The notes under the pieces: model-generated
What the model was told of the DNA's origin: nothing
The model's input: only the letters and a program-made list of their open reading frames with translations
Databases searched by the model: none
Shown: piece by piece, positions 37,825-46,874 of the stretch
How the letters are laid out: each line of letters begins with the position of its first letter
Position numbering within the stretch: the stretch's first letter is position 1
Position numbers and translations under genes: made by a program
NCBI RefSeq assembly: GCF_013366375.1
Contig: NZ_JABWMJ010000001.1
Span: forward strand, 744,001-808,000
Direction: 5' to 3'
From: Rhizobacter koreensis
GTDB taxonomy: Bacteria; Pseudomonadota; Gammaproteobacteria; Burkholderiales; Burkholderiaceae_C
DNA length: 64,000 nucleotides

Positions 37825-38961
37825 ATGAATCCAACCACCCTCGAACCCGGCTGGCTGTCGAGCCTGCCCGGGCTGCATGCGCCGTACGCCAACTGGGCGT
37901 TCGCCGTGATCGCCGCGCTCGCGAGCTACCTCGCGATGAGCATGGTGCTGCGCATCGCGAGCGCGCGCGCCGCCGCGTTCGCGGCGCACACGCGCAATCG
38001 CTTCGACGACATGGCGGTCGAGGTGTTCGGCGCCACCAACCGCTGGCTGATCGCGCTCACGGCGCTGCTCATCGGCGCCAGCCTGCTCGACCTGCCGGCG
38101 CGCTGGGCGACGCGCATCGACCACCTCTGGTTCATCACCATCGCGCTCCAGTTCGCGCTCTGGATCAACGAGCTCGTCACGATCGCGCTGCGCGTCTACG
38201 TGCACCGCCACGCGACCGCCGGCATGACGCAGGTCAGCGCGTCGGCGATGCTGCTCTCGTGGGGCTTGCGCACGGCGATCTGGACGGTGGTGCTGCTGGC
38301 CGTGCTGTCGAACCTCGGCGTCGACATCACCGCCTTCGTCGCCAGTCTCGGCATCGGCGGCATCGCGATCGCGCTGGCGGTGCAGAACGTGCTCGGCGAT
38401 CTGTTCGCCTCGCTCGCGATCGCGGTCGACAAGCCGTTCGAGGTGGGCGACGCGGTGCAGTTCGGATCCGTGAACGGCAGCGTCGAGCACATCGGCCTCA
38501 AGACCACGCGCGTGCGCAGCCTCTCCGGCGAGCAGATCGTGATCTCGAACACCGAGCTGCTCAAGCAGACGATTCGCAACTACAAGCGCATGAACGAGCG
38601 CCGGATCCAGTTCAAGTTCGGCGTCACCTACGACACGCCCGCCGACAAGGCGCGCGAGATCCCGGGCATCGTCAAGCGGATCGTCGAGTCGAGCGAGCAG
38701 TTGCGCTTCGATCGGGCGCACCTGGCGACGCTCGGCGAGAGCTCGCTCGACTACGAGGTCGTCTACTACGTCAGGGACGCCAGCTACGCGCTCTACATGG
38801 ACCTGCAGCAGATGATCAACCTGCGCCTGATCGAGGAGCTGCAGAAGCTCGGCACCAGCCTCGCGTTCCCGACGCGCACGGTGCAGATCGTGACGGTGCC
38901 GGCCGCCGGCAGCGACGAGGGCCCGGCCCCCGAGGCCCGGTCGCGTCAGGTGATGCAGTAA
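37825..38961 (+). CDS. MscS-family mechanosensitive channel
   Basis: A 378-residue membrane protein. Several N-terminal helices precede the pore helix, GVDITAFVASLGIGGIAIAL then AVQNVLGDLFASLAIAVDKP, the canonical MscS TM3 with Gly/Ala packing. The beta domain with FEVGDAVQFGSVNGSVEHIG and ISNTELLKQTIRNYKRM follows. It should release osmolytes on hypo-osmotic shock. A 7-bp hairpin follows the stop. Confidence 0.92.
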   Translation: MNPTTLEPGWLSSLPGLHAPYANWAFAVIAALASYLAMSMVLRIASARAAAFAAHTRNRFDDMAVEVFGATNRWLIALTALLIGASLLDLPARWATRIDHLWFITIALQFALWINELVTIALRVYVHRHATAGMTQVSASAMLLSWGLRTAIWTVVLLAVLSNLGVDITAFVASLGIGGIAIALAVQNVLGDLFASLAIAVDKPFEVGDAVQFGSVNGSVEHIGLKTTRVRSLSGEQIVISNTELLKQTIRNYKRMNERRIQFKFGVTYDTPADKAREIPGIVKRIVESSEQLRFDRAHLATLGESSLDYEVVYYVRDASYALYMDLQQMINLRLIEELQKLGTSLAFPTRTVQIVTVPAAGSDEGPAPEARSRQVMQ

Positions 38962-38963
38962 CG

Positions 38964-38984
38964 GCGTCGGCCCGGCGCCGACGC
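38964..38984. terminator. Hairpin at the mscS 3' end
   Basis: GCGTCGG and CCGACGC form a 7-bp stem with a 7-base loop immediately after the mscS stop, between convergent genes. There is no T-tract. Confidence 0.45.
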
Positions 38985-38998
38985 GCGGCCGGCCGGCT

Positions 38999-39262
38999 TC
39001 AGCGGCGGTCGGTCGCGCGTCGCCCGTACGGCGTGGCTTCCGGCGGCGCTGCGGCGGCGCTCTCGGGCACGTACACCGGCGCGGTGGCGCGCCGATCGCC
39101 GCGGCGGCGGTCGGGCATCGCGACGTCGCGAACGCGGGCGACCGAGCGCTGGTCGCTCTCGCGGATCTCGCCGCCGCAGGTGACGAGCAGCGCCAGGCAT
39201 TCGGGCGACAACTCGTCTTCGGGATCGCGCTCCTGGGCGCGGCGTTCGACGTCTGGGTTCAT
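38999..39262 (-). CDS. Small hypothetical protein, charged
   Basis: An 87-residue protein, MNPDVERRAQERDPEDELSP then ECLALLVTCGGEIRESDQRS, with an Arg-rich remainder (MPDRRRGDRRATAPVYVPE). No family is recognised. GGGAGC before the ATG supports translation. It lies 81 bases downstream of the Lys/Ala-tailed gene on the same strand. Confidence 0.6.
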   Translation of the reverse strand: MNPDVERRAQERDPEDELSPECLALLVTCGGEIRESDQRSVARVRDVAMPDRRRGDRRATAPVYVPESAAAAPPEATPYGRRATDRR

Positions 39263-39343
39263 GGGCTTGCTCCCGTGAATCGCGCAATGTTCAACCGGCG
39301 GCGAGGCGCGTCGGTATCGGGGTGTCAGAGAAGGTTCGCTCGA

Positions 39344-39778
39344 CTAGTGCAGCGAGGAGCGCTTGTCGCCGGTCCCCGGCCGCGCCTTGGCGCCCGCGGT
39401 CTTGCGCGCCGCCTTCTTGGCGGCAGGCTTGGCCGCGCTCTTGCTGCCCGGCGCCTCGGCAAGCGTGCTCGGCGCGATGCCGGCGAACAGCTTGGCGGCA
39501 CGCACCTTGAGTTCGAGCAGCTCGCTCGGCGTGATCGAGTAGGTGTTGCTGAGCGGCTCGACGTTGATGCCGAACTCGACGTCCTTGCCTTCGTTGGTGA
39601 GCAGGCCGCTGGTGAACTCGTAGTCGGGGCGCTGCGCCGGCACGCCGAGCTTCTCGACGTCGTAACCGTCGTACTCGACGTTGCGGATCTCACCGCTCGC
39701 GAGGTCGAGCATGCCGGTCGACTTGATCACGTCGTCGGCAAGCTCGTCGCTGATCTCGATCTGCACCTTCAGGTCCAT
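39344..39778 (-). CDS. Hypothetical protein with Lys/Ala-rich tail, coupled to ProQ
   Basis: A 144-residue protein. The first 100 residues look folded (MDLKVQIEISDELADDVIKS, EYDGYDVEKLGVPAQRPDYE); the last 40 are Lys/Ala/Gly-rich (SKSAAKPAAKKAARKTAGAK), like histone H1-type nucleic-acid-binding tails. The ATG lies inside the last codons of the proQ-like gene (10-base overlap) with AGGAG in front. The two are therefore translationally coupled. Family unknown; RNA or DNA binding is inferred from the tail. Confidence 0.72.
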   Translation of the reverse strand: MDLKVQIEISDELADDVIKSTGMLDLASGEIRNVEYDGYDVEKLGVPAQRPDYEFTSGLLTNEGKDVEFGINVEPLSNTYSITPSELLELKVRAAKLFAGIAPSTLAEAPGSKSAAKPAAKKAARKTAGAKARPGTGDKRSSLH

Positions 39779-40695
39779 CGTGTCTCCTGTCGACGCGGCG
39801 GTCGGCGCCGCCGCTCTCCAGGGCTTGGCATTCGGCGTGCGCCGGGCTCGGTGCGCACCGCCTGGGCGCGCTGGGCGGCTTCCTGGCGGGCGCGCTGGAG
39901 CAGCCCGTCGAGCTCCTCGGGGGCGATGCCCTTGAGCGCGCAGAAGTTGGCCGGCGTCAGCGTCGTCGTCTCGAAGTCGCGCAACAGCGTGGCGCGGTTG
40001 CGACGCTGCTGCTCGTCGAGCTCGATGCGCGCCTGCCGGTTCGCGCGGCGCCGCCCCAGCTCGTCGATCGCGGCCTGGCGGTGCTCGGCGGTCACTTCGC
40101 CGGCCGGCTCGCCATCGAGGCCGAAGCGTGTCTTGCCGTTTGCCAGCGCGACCAGATAACCGTGGCCGCCGGTGTAGCGGCGCAGAAATGCGGTGAGCGC
40201 CTGCTTGCTGAACTGGCCCGGCGCCTGCTGCTGGATGTCCTGCTGGATGCGGAGCTTGAGCGGCTTGGGCGGGTTGCCGAACAGCTTGGGGAACAGGGCG
40301 CGCAGCCGCGGACCGGCGTCGGCCGGTTCGCTGGCGCCGCGGGACGCGGGCTCCTGGGCCTTCGTGACGGGACCCGCCGCAGCGGCGTCGGACGCGCGTG
40401 TGGCCGATCCGGCCGACGGCGTGGCGGCAGCTTCTCCGCCCGCCTCGGCAGCGCTGCTGGCGCTGGCCGACGACGCGGCCTGGGCAGCGTCGACGCCGGG
40501 CGCGCCCGCGCCGCCGGTCGGCGTCGCCACGCCCTCGTCACGCGCACCCTGCGGCGCATCGGGAGCCGTCGCCGGCGCATCGACGGAGCCGCTCGCGGCC
40601 ACGTCGGGCGCGGACCGTGCGGCTCCGTCGGCCTCGCTCGGAGCAGCCGGCGCGCCGCTGCTCGGAACCGGCGCCTCGGGGAAATCTGGGGCCAT
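39769..40695 (-). CDS. ProQ/FinO-family RNA chaperone
   Basis: A 308-residue protein. Residues 1-125 are low-complexity Ala/Ser/Pro/Gly-rich. The FinO fold follows (about 128-240): LRALFPKLFGNPPKPLKLRI, LTAFLRRYTGGHGYLVALAN and GKTRFGLDGEPAGEVTAEHR, which match the conserved RNA-binding face. A basic tail ends with PGERRRRPPRRQETRWT. Such proteins bind structured sRNAs and 3' ends. The disordered N-terminus is much longer than in E. coli ProQ. It is coupled to the downstream Lys/Ala-tailed gene. Confidence 0.88.
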   Translation of the reverse strand: MAPDFPEAPVPSSGAPAAPSEADGAARSAPDVAASGSVDAPATAPDAPQGARDEGVATPTGGAGAPGVDAAQAASSASASSAAEAGGEAAATPSAGSATRASDAAAAGPVTKAQEPASRGASEPADAGPRLRALFPKLFGNPPKPLKLRIQQDIQQQAPGQFSKQALTAFLRRYTGGHGYLVALANGKTRFGLDGEPAGEVTAEHRQAAIDELGRRRANRQARIELDEQQRRNRATLLRDFETTTLTPANFCALKGIAPEELDGLLQRARQEAAQRAQAVRTEPGARRMPSPGERRRRPPRRQETRWT

Positions 40696-40834
40696 GGCCG
40701 ATCGGGATCCTCAAAAAGGGCTGCATTGTGCAGCCCGCCGGAGCCGGGTTGCAGAATGGGGCCTCGCCCCCGCGAGAGGGTGCCCGGCGGGGCCCGCACC
40801 AGGGGTCGGCCGCGCCACCCAGACAGGAGAGAAC

Positions 40835-41560
40835 GTGGAAAAACGCCCGGTCGAGCCGCTCGGCGCCGACCTCATCGACGCCCTGCGCTCGGTCACGACC
40901 GCGACGCTGACCGCCGTCTTGATGAAGAAGGGGCTGCGCAACGTCTGGATCCGGCGCGCGCGGCCGCTGCAGCCGGGCGGCCCGCGCCGTGTCGGGCGTG
41001 CCTTCACGCTGCGCTTCGTGCCGGCGCGCGAGGACCTCGCGACGCCGGCTTCGTGGGCCTCGCCGATCTCGACCCGGGCCGCCATCGAAGCGATGCCGCC
41101 CGGCGTGATCGCCGTGGTCGACGCGATGGGCGTGACCGACGCCGGCATCTTCGGCGACATCCTCTGCGCGCGCATGAAGAAGCGCGAGGTCGCCGGGCTG
41201 GTCACCGATGGCGTGGTGCGCGACCTCGCCGGCGTGCAGGCGACCGGCCTCGCGGTCTGGTGCCAGGGCACCGCGGCACCGGCGTCGGTGACCTCGCTCA
41301 CCTTCGTCGGATGGCAGGAGCCGGTCGCGTGCGGCGGCGTCGCGATTTTCCCGAACGACGTGATCGTCGCCGATGACGACGGCGCGGTGGTTATCCCCGC
41401 CGCGCTGCTCGACGAGGTCGCCGGCCCGGCACTCGAGCAGGAGCGCCACGAGTCGTGGGTGCTCGAGCAGGTCGACGCCGGCGTGCCGCTGCCCGGCCTC
41501 TACCCGGCCGATGCCGCGACGCGGGCGCGCTACGAGGCGTGGCTGAAGGAACGCGGCTGA
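40835..41560 (+). CDS. RraA-like / 4-hydroxy-4-methyl-2-oxoglutarate aldolase family protein
   Basis: A 241-residue protein with the RraA-like fold. VVDAMGVTDAGIFGDILCAR and AGLVTDGVVRDLAGVQATGL carry the active-site Gly, Arg and Asp of HMG/CHA aldolases, and NDVIVADDDGAVVIPAALLD is conserved. Members are aldolases acting on oxaloacetate-type substrates, or RNase E inhibitors; the longer length and residue set favour an aldolase. GTG start with AGGAGA in front. Divergent from proQ. Confidence 0.82.
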   Translation: MEKRPVEPLGADLIDALRSVTTATLTAVLMKKGLRNVWIRRARPLQPGGPRRVGRAFTLRFVPAREDLATPASWASPISTRAAIEAMPPGVIAVVDAMGVTDAGIFGDILCARMKKREVAGLVTDGVVRDLAGVQATGLAVWCQGTAAPASVTSLTFVGWQEPVACGGVAIFPNDVIVADDDGAVVIPAALLDEVAGPALEQERHESWVLEQVDAGVPLPGLYPADAATRARYEAWLKERG

Positions 41561-41597
41561 CGGCGCCGCGCGCGCCGAAGCAGCCGGGCCCGGGCCG

Positions 41598-42884
41598 GTG
41601 AGCGGCGTTTCCGACGACCTGCGGCAGCCGGCGGCGCGCGCCGCCGACCTGCGCCGCATGAAGGCGATCGCGCTCTGCCTGCTGCTGGGCGCCGCGGCGG
41701 TCTATGCCGTCGCCCATGCGCTGAGCGCGCGCGCGCCGGCGTGGAGCTACGTGGCCGCGTTCGCCGAGGCCGCGATGGTCGGCGCGGTCGCCGACTGGTT
41801 CGCGGTGGTCGCGCTGTTCCGCCACCCGCTCGGGCTGCGCATCCCGCATACCGCGATCATCCCGACCAACAAGGACCGGATCGGCCGCAACCTCGCGACC
41901 TTCCTGTGCGCCAACTTCCTGAGCAACGAGCAGGTGCTGAAGAAGGTGGAGGCGTTCGACGCCGCCGGGCGCGCCGCGGCCTGGCTCGCCGATCCGCGCC
42001 GCGCCGCGCAGCTCGCGCGTCATCTGGGGCAGGCGCTGCGCTACGGCGCCGGGGTGGTCGACGACGCGCGCCTGCGCCAGTTCTTCGGCGCCGCGGTGCT
42101 CGGCCGCCTCGAGCGCGTCGACGGCGCGACGCTCGCCGCGCACCTGCTCGAGCTGCTGACCAGCGAGGGGCGGCACCAGCACCTGCTCGATGCGGTGCTG
42201 CGGCGGCTTGCCCGCGTGCTCGACGACGACTCGGTGCGGGCCGCGATCGCCGAAATCGTCGCCAGCGAGCTGAAGGTGCTGCGCTACGTCGGGCTCGACA
42301 GCGTCGCCGGGCGCTACCTCGCCCAGAAGATCGCCGGTGGCGTCGCGCGCCTCGTGGGCGAGCTCGGCGCCGACCCGACGCACCCGCTGCGCGAGCGCTT
42401 CGACGACCACGTGGCGATCTCGATCGAGCGCCTGCGCAGCGAGCCGGCGCTGCGCGAGCGCGTCGCCGGCTGGCAGCGCGAGGCACTCGCGCATCCGGCG
42501 GTCGGCGAGTACCTGAACGGTCTCTGGAGCGACCTCGTGCGCTGGCTCGAGGACGACCTCGGGCGCAACGAGTCGGTGGTGCGCGAGCAGCTCGCGCTCG
42601 GCGCGCGCGCCGTCGGCGCCAAGCTCGGAGCCGACGCCGCGATGCGCGAGTGGATCAACGGGCAGCTGCGGGTCGCGGCGCCGCGCTGGATCGAGCGCTA
42701 CCGCGAGGACATCCGGCTCTACATCATCGCCCGCGTCGCCGAGTGGAACGCCGACGAGATGACCGACGAGCTCGAGCGCAACATCGGGCGCGACCTGCAG
42801 TTCATCCGCATCAACGGCACGCTGGTCGGCGGCCTCGTCGGACTCGCGATCCACGCGCTCACGCAGTGGCTGCTGCCGGGGTGA
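41598..42884 (+). CDS. DUF445 family membrane protein
   Basis: A 428-residue protein with an N-terminal helix (MKAIALCLLLGAAAVYAVAH), the family motif GAVADWFAVVALFRHPLGLR then IPHTAIIPTNKDRIGRNLAT, a long helical region, and a C-terminal helix (FIRINGTLVGGLVGLAIHAL). This matches the DUF445/YjiN group, function unknown. GTG start at 41598, 37 bases after the RraA-like gene; possibly one operon. Confidence 0.87.
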   Translation: MSGVSDDLRQPAARAADLRRMKAIALCLLLGAAAVYAVAHALSARAPAWSYVAAFAEAAMVGAVADWFAVVALFRHPLGLRIPHTAIIPTNKDRIGRNLATFLCANFLSNEQVLKKVEAFDAAGRAAAWLADPRRAAQLARHLGQALRYGAGVVDDARLRQFFGAAVLGRLERVDGATLAAHLLELLTSEGRHQHLLDAVLRRLARVLDDDSVRAAIAEIVASELKVLRYVGLDSVAGRYLAQKIAGGVARLVGELGADPTHPLRERFDDHVAISIERLRSEPALRERVAGWQREALAHPAVGEYLNGLWSDLVRWLEDDLGRNESVVREQLALGARAVGAKLGADAAMREWINGQLRVAAPRWIERYREDIRLYIIARVAEWNADEMTDELERNIGRDLQFIRINGTLVGGLVGLAIHALTQWLLPG

Positions 42885-42980
42885 GCGGATCGGCGGGAGC
42901 TGCTGCTCGGCGCTGGACGGACCCGCAGACGGGCCGGTACGGCGCGCGCACCGAAGCGCAGCGGCCGTCCATCAACAAGA

Positions 42981-43000
42981 ACGCACGCCGGAGCGTGCGT
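42981..43000. terminator. Hairpin between DUF445 and zinc-ribbon genes
   Basis: ACGCACGC-CGGA-GCGTGCGT is a perfect 8-bp stem with a 4-base loop between convergent genes. Read on the minus strand it is followed by TCTTGTTG, a weak T-rich tail, so it may serve mainly the minus-strand gene. Confidence 0.6.
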
Positions 43001-43007
43001 CGGGGGC

Positions 43008-43265
43008 TCAGGCGGCGATCGGTGCCGACGCCGCGGCGAGGCACTTGTTGCACTTGCCGAGCCCCGGCAGGCGCGAGTCGGGCTTGCCGTCGCCGGTCTT
43101 GAAGTTGGCCTGGCAGCGCCGGCACACGTACATCTTCGAGCTCGACATCATCGGCTTGACGCCCGGCTCGCCGGCGGGGCGCGCGGCGACGTACTCGGCC
43201 TGGGTCTGGCGCAGTTTCTGCGCGTTCTCGGGGACGGGAGCGGGAGAAGAGCGTCGGGTGGCCAT
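43008..43265 (-). CDS. Small zinc-ribbon-like protein
   Basis: An 85-residue protein whose C-terminal half has two CxxC pairs (KMYVCRRCQANF and GLGKCNKCLAA), a treble-clef or zinc-ribbon spacing of about 22 residues. The N-terminal half is basic and Pro/Ala-rich. No family is certain. It probably binds zinc and perhaps nucleic acid. It is isolated between a convergent hairpin and a 233-base gap in which I see no other feature. Confidence 0.7.
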   Translation of the reverse strand: MATRRSSPAPVPENAQKLRQTQAEYVAARPAGEPGVKPMMSSSKMYVCRRCQANFKTGDGKPDSRLPGLGKCNKCLAAASAPIAA

Positions 43266-43498
43266 GTCGGTACCTAAGAAGGCGGCCGGCCGCGCCGATG
43301 ACCCGTGTCACCGTGACGCATGCCCGCCGCAGGGGGGCACTATTGTCCCAGTTATTGCCATCGCCTGTCGCCATCGGGTTTAACCGAGCGCGCAGGTCAA
43401 GGGCCTTGCACGCGCCGTGCGCCGGGCCGTGGTAGGCGCTTGCGGCGTGGCGAGAGAACGGGTTCGGCGCGGCGTGGCGTTCTTGCCGTTCGGCGGAC

Positions 43499-45013
43499 TC
43501 AGCGCGCCGGTTTCGGCACTGCCGATGCCCCGTCGCGATCGAGCTCGGCCGCGTTCAGCGTGCGCGCCGCGCGCCTGGCCAATGCCTCGCCCATGCTCGT
43601 CACTTCGCCGGCAACCACGACGCGGCGACGTTCGGTGCCGAGGTGCGTCGCCGCATAGCGCTGGATCTGCGCCGGCGTGACTGCCGCGAGCGCATCGACG
43701 CGCGCCGGCAGCTCCGCGGGGTCGCGATCGCCGGCGACCAGCGCCACGATCGCGCCGGCAAGCCCGCTGGTGGTCTCGAGACTGCGCGAGAGGTCGCCGA
43801 GCAGCGTCGCCTGGCGGGCCGCGAGCTCGTCGGCACCGACCGGCTCGGCGATCAGGCGGTCGATCTCGGCGTCGATCAGCGCGGCGACGTCGCCGGCGGT
43901 CTCGTTGCGCGTCTGCACGGCAACGCGCAGCAGCGCGGCGCGGCGCCGCATCTCGAGCTGGCTCCCGGCGCCGTAGCTGAGCCCGCGCCGGATCCGGATC
44001 TCCTGGTTGAGGCGCGACGAATAGCCGCCGCCGAGCACCGCGTTGAGCACGCTCGCGATCGCGCGCTCGTCGTCGCGCGGGCGGGGCAAGGCGACGCCGA
44101 ACGCGACGCCGGCCTGCCCCGACGCCGGCATGTCGACCAGCAGCAGCGGCGCGCCGGGCATTCCGGCGGCGTCGGCGGGGGTCGGCACGGCGCTGTCGGA
44201 AGGCGCGCGCCAGCGGCCGAAGTGCCGCGCCGCGAGGGCGACGCCCGCGTCGAGGTCGACGTCGCCGGCGAGCACGAGCGCGGCGTTGTCGGGCCGGTAG
44301 TAGGCGCGGTGCAGCGCGGTCACGTCGGTCCGGCCGATGCGCTTGAGCGACGTCGGCGTCCCGTTCGCGGGATGGCCGTAGGCGCCGTTGCCGAACGCCT
44401 GGCGCTCGACCGCGAGGCGCGCCAGCGCGCCGGGGCTCGCGTAGGTGACCTTGAGCTGGTCGAGCGTCTGGGCGCGCAGGCGGTCGATCTCGGCGTTCGC
44501 GAAGGTCGGCTCGGTCGCCACCTCGGCAAGCAGCCCGAGCGCGGCGTCGAGGCGCGGCGTCGTGACCGTGATCGAGACCTCCGAGCGGTCCCAGCCGGCG
44601 CCGCTCTCGAGCGAACCGCCCAGGGCTTCGGCGGCCGCCGCGATGCGCGGGGCGCTGTGCCGTCGGGTGCCCTGCGTGAGCAGACCCGCGGTCAGCGACG
44701 CGAGGCCGGCGCGACCGGGCGGGTCGACCTCGGCGCCGGAGCGGATCACCAGCACCGCGCTCACCAGCGGCACGTCGGCGCGCCGCGCCACGATGACGCG
44801 CAGGCCGTTCGGCAGCGTGCGTTCGGCCGGCGCCTCGATCGAGAGCGGGCGCGGCGGCCCGGGCGGCGGCGGCGTCTCGCGCGCCTGCGCAAGCACCCCG
44901 GGCGCCACCGCAATGCCGCCGAGCAGCGCCAACGCGCCCGCGATGCGGGGCCCGCGTCCGGGGCGCGCGCCGCGGGCGGTTGCGACGGCCAGCCGGGCTT
45001 GCACGCTGCTCAT
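43499..45013 (-). CDS. M16 peptidase-like protein, catalytic motif absent
   Basis: A 504-residue exported protein (signal peptide near ALALLGGIAVAPGVLAQ). It has the two-domain M16B fold: TLPNGLRVIVARRADVPLVS, YYRPDNAALVLAGDVDLDAG, and the Arg/Tyr substrate motif region RIRRGLSYGAGSQLEMRRRA. Where catalytic members have HxxEH it reads GLASLTAGLLTQGT, so it cannot be a zinc peptidase by itself. It overlaps the active M16 gene by four bases (ATGA), so the two probably form a heterodimer. Confidence 0.9.
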   Translation of the reverse strand: MSSVQARLAVATARGARPGRGPRIAGALALLGGIAVAPGVLAQARETPPPPGPPRPLSIEAPAERTLPNGLRVIVARRADVPLVSAVLVIRSGAEVDPPGRAGLASLTAGLLTQGTRRHSAPRIAAAAEALGGSLESGAGWDRSEVSITVTTPRLDAALGLLAEVATEPTFANAEIDRLRAQTLDQLKVTYASPGALARLAVERQAFGNGAYGHPANGTPTSLKRIGRTDVTALHRAYYRPDNAALVLAGDVDLDAGVALAARHFGRWRAPSDSAVPTPADAAGMPGAPLLLVDMPASGQAGVAFGVALPRPRDDERAIASVLNAVLGGGYSSRLNQEIRIRRGLSYGAGSQLEMRRRAALLRVAVQTRNETAGDVAALIDAEIDRLIAEPVGADELAARQATLLGDLSRSLETTSGLAGAIVALVAGDRDPAELPARVDALAAVTPAQIQRYAATHLGTERRRVVVAGEVTSMGEALARRAARTLNAAELDRDGASAVPKPAR

Positions 45014-46386
45014 CGGGCTGCCGGCGCCTGCCGGTAAGCGATCGTCACGTGGTGGGCGCCGGCGACGTAGCGCCGCAGCACGCGCTGCACGTCGGCGGCG
45101 CTGACGCGCCGCAGGTCATCGAGGCTGGCGTTGACGCGCGCCGGATCGCCCTCGAGCACGGCCGCCTCGGCGACCGCGGCGCCCAGGCCGAGCGCAGTCT
45201 GCCGCGTCATGAACGCGGCGGTGATGAGCTGCGTCTTCACCTTTGCGAGCTCGGCGGCGTGCGGCGGCTGCGCGATCAGGCGCTTCACCTCGGTGAGCAG
45301 GGCGGCGCGCACGCGCTCGAGCGCGCTGTCGCCCGCCGCGATCGCATAACCGATCAGGAGACCGGGGCCAACCCGCAGGTCGGCGTCGAAGCCGGCCTGG
45401 CTCGCGACCTGCTGACGGTAGACCAGCGCCTGATTGAGCCGGCTCGAATCGCCGTTGGCCAGGATCGCGGCGGCGACCCGCAACGCGGCGGCGTCCGGGT
45501 GCGTGAGCGGCGGGGCGAGCCAGGTGAGCGCAACTGCAGGCAGCGGGACGCGCGGCGCCGCCAGGTCGACGCGCCGGTCGGCCGGCCACGGCGGCTCGTC
45601 GGCCGGCGCGCGGGCGGGAGCGGCCGGGGGCCTGGGCAGGTGGCCGAAATAGCGATCGACCCAGGCGTCGAGCTGCGCCGGGTCGAAGTCGCCGGCGACC
45701 ACCAGCGTCGCGTTGTCGGGGCGGTAGTGGGCGGCGTGGAACGCGACCACGTCGGCGAGCTCGGCGGCGTCGAGGTCCTCGATGCTGCCGATCGTCGTGC
45801 GCCGATACGGGTGGACGCGGTACGACGCGCCGGGGATCGCGTTGAAGAAGCGGCCGTACGGCGCGGCAAGGATCTGCTGGCGGTACTCCTCCTGCACGAC
45901 GGCGCGCTCGGAGCGGAAGTTGGCGGCGTCGACGCGCAGGTTCGCCATCCGCTCGGCCTCGGCCCAGAGCAGCGTCTCGAGATGGTTCGCGGGCACCACC
46001 GACTGGTAGGCGGTCACGTCGTCGCTCGTGAACGCGTTGTTGGCGCCTCCGACGTCCTCGGTGAGGCGGTCGAACTGCTCGTCGGCGAGGTTGCGCGTCG
46101 CCTTGAACATCATGTGCTCGAAGAGGTGCGCGAACCCGGAGCGGCCGGGCGGGTCGTCGCGACTGCCGACGTGATACCAGACCTGCACCGCGACCGTGGG
46201 CGTGGCGCGCCGCTCGACCGCGATCACCCGCAGGCCGTTGTCGAGCACGCGGGCGCGGAACGCGATCGGCGGGATCGGCAGCTCCGGCGCTGCGGACGGC
46301 TCGGCGGCGAGCGCGGCGCGGCCGAGCAGGGCCGCGGTCAGGCCGAGGAGAGCCGCTCGAACGGCGGTCCGTTTCACCGCCGGCCG
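45010..46386 (-). CDS. M16 zinc metallopeptidase, catalytic partner
   Basis: A 458-residue exported peptidase. The catalytic inverted zinc motif is intact (GFAHLFEHMMFKATRN, H88xxEH), with a downstream Glu in SERAVVQEEYRQQ. YRPDNATLVVAGDFDPAQLD is typical. The start was placed at GTG 46386 (or GTG 46377), directly before the signal peptide KRTAVRAALLGLTAALLGRA. The upstream ATG at 46461 would add 25 unlikely residues and overlap the ABM gene by 59 bases. It pairs with the non-catalytic subunit downstream. Confidence 0.9.
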   Translation of the reverse strand, partial: RPAVKRTAVRAALLGLTAALLGRAALAAEPSAAPELPIPPIAFRARVLDNGLRVIAVERRATPTVAVQVWYHVGSRDDPPGRSGFAHLFEHMMFKATRNLADEQFDRLTEDVGGANNAFTSDDVTAYQSVVPANHLETLLWAEAERMANLRVDAANFRSERAVVQEEYRQQILAAPYGRFFNAIPGASYRVHPYRRTTIGSIEDLDAAELADVVAFHAAHYRPDNATLVVAGDFDPAQLDAWVDRYFGHLPRPPAAPARAPADEPPWPADRRVDLAAPRVPLPAVALTWLAPPLTHPDAAALRVAAAILANGDSSRLNQALVYRQQVASQAGFDADLRVGPGLLIGYAIAAGDSALERVRAALLTEVKRLIAQPPHAAELAKVKTQLITAAFMTRQTALGLGAAVAEAAVLEGDPARVNASLDDLRRVSAADVQRVLRRYVAGAHHVTIAYRQAPAAR

Positions 46387-46402
46387 CACCGCGGCGATCG
46401 AT

Positions 46403-46726
46403 TCACCGGGCCGGCGACGGGTCGGCGCCCGTGGCGTCGACGAGTTCGAAGTGCTCGACATGCGGCGGCGTGGCGAAAAACGGGCCCACGGTAGCGCGCC
46501 AGGCGACGAAGCGTTCGCTCTGCCGAAAACCGACGGTGTGGCTCTCGAGGCGATCCCACCAGATCATCAGCAGGTAGCGCTCGGGTGATTCGACGCCGCG
46601 CTGCACCCGGTGGCCGCGGTAGCCCTCGGCCTGCGAGACGACCTCGGCAAGCGCCTTCGCGATGACGGCGTCGAACTCGGCCTGGCGGCCCGGCTCGATG
46701 CGGATGTCGGCAACTTCGAGAATCAT
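46403..46726 (-). CDS. ABM-fold (antibiotic biosynthesis monooxygenase-like) protein
   Basis: A 107-residue dimeric ferredoxin-like fold: MILEVADIRIEPGRQAEFDA, EGYRGHRVQRGVESPERYLL and MIWWDRLESHTVGFRQSE fit the ABM/DUF family. Related small proteins are quinol monooxygenases or heme-related, but no specific role can be assigned. It sits 16 bases upstream of the M16 pair on the same strand and is probably co-transcribed. Confidence 0.8.
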   Translation of the reverse strand: MILEVADIRIEPGRQAEFDAVIAKALAEVVSQAEGYRGHRVQRGVESPERYLLMIWWDRLESHTVGFRQSERFVAWRATVGPFFATPPHVEHFELVDATGADPSPAR

Positions 46727-46874
46727 CGGACGGGCTCCGAACGAGGGGACCGCAGTCTAGCGGCGGAGCATGCCGAAGCTCCGCACGGCGCCTGCCGCCG
46801 TTGCGCTCTTGGCAGCGTCGCCGGCACGGGACCGGCTCCAAGGCGCGCCCGCGGCGGCGTGCCATAGTCGCCCG

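Noticed and set aside
46387..46461. N-terminal extension of the catalytic M16 gene from ATG 46461
   Set aside because: It would place 25 non-signal residues before a good signal peptide and overlap the ABM gene by 59 bases.
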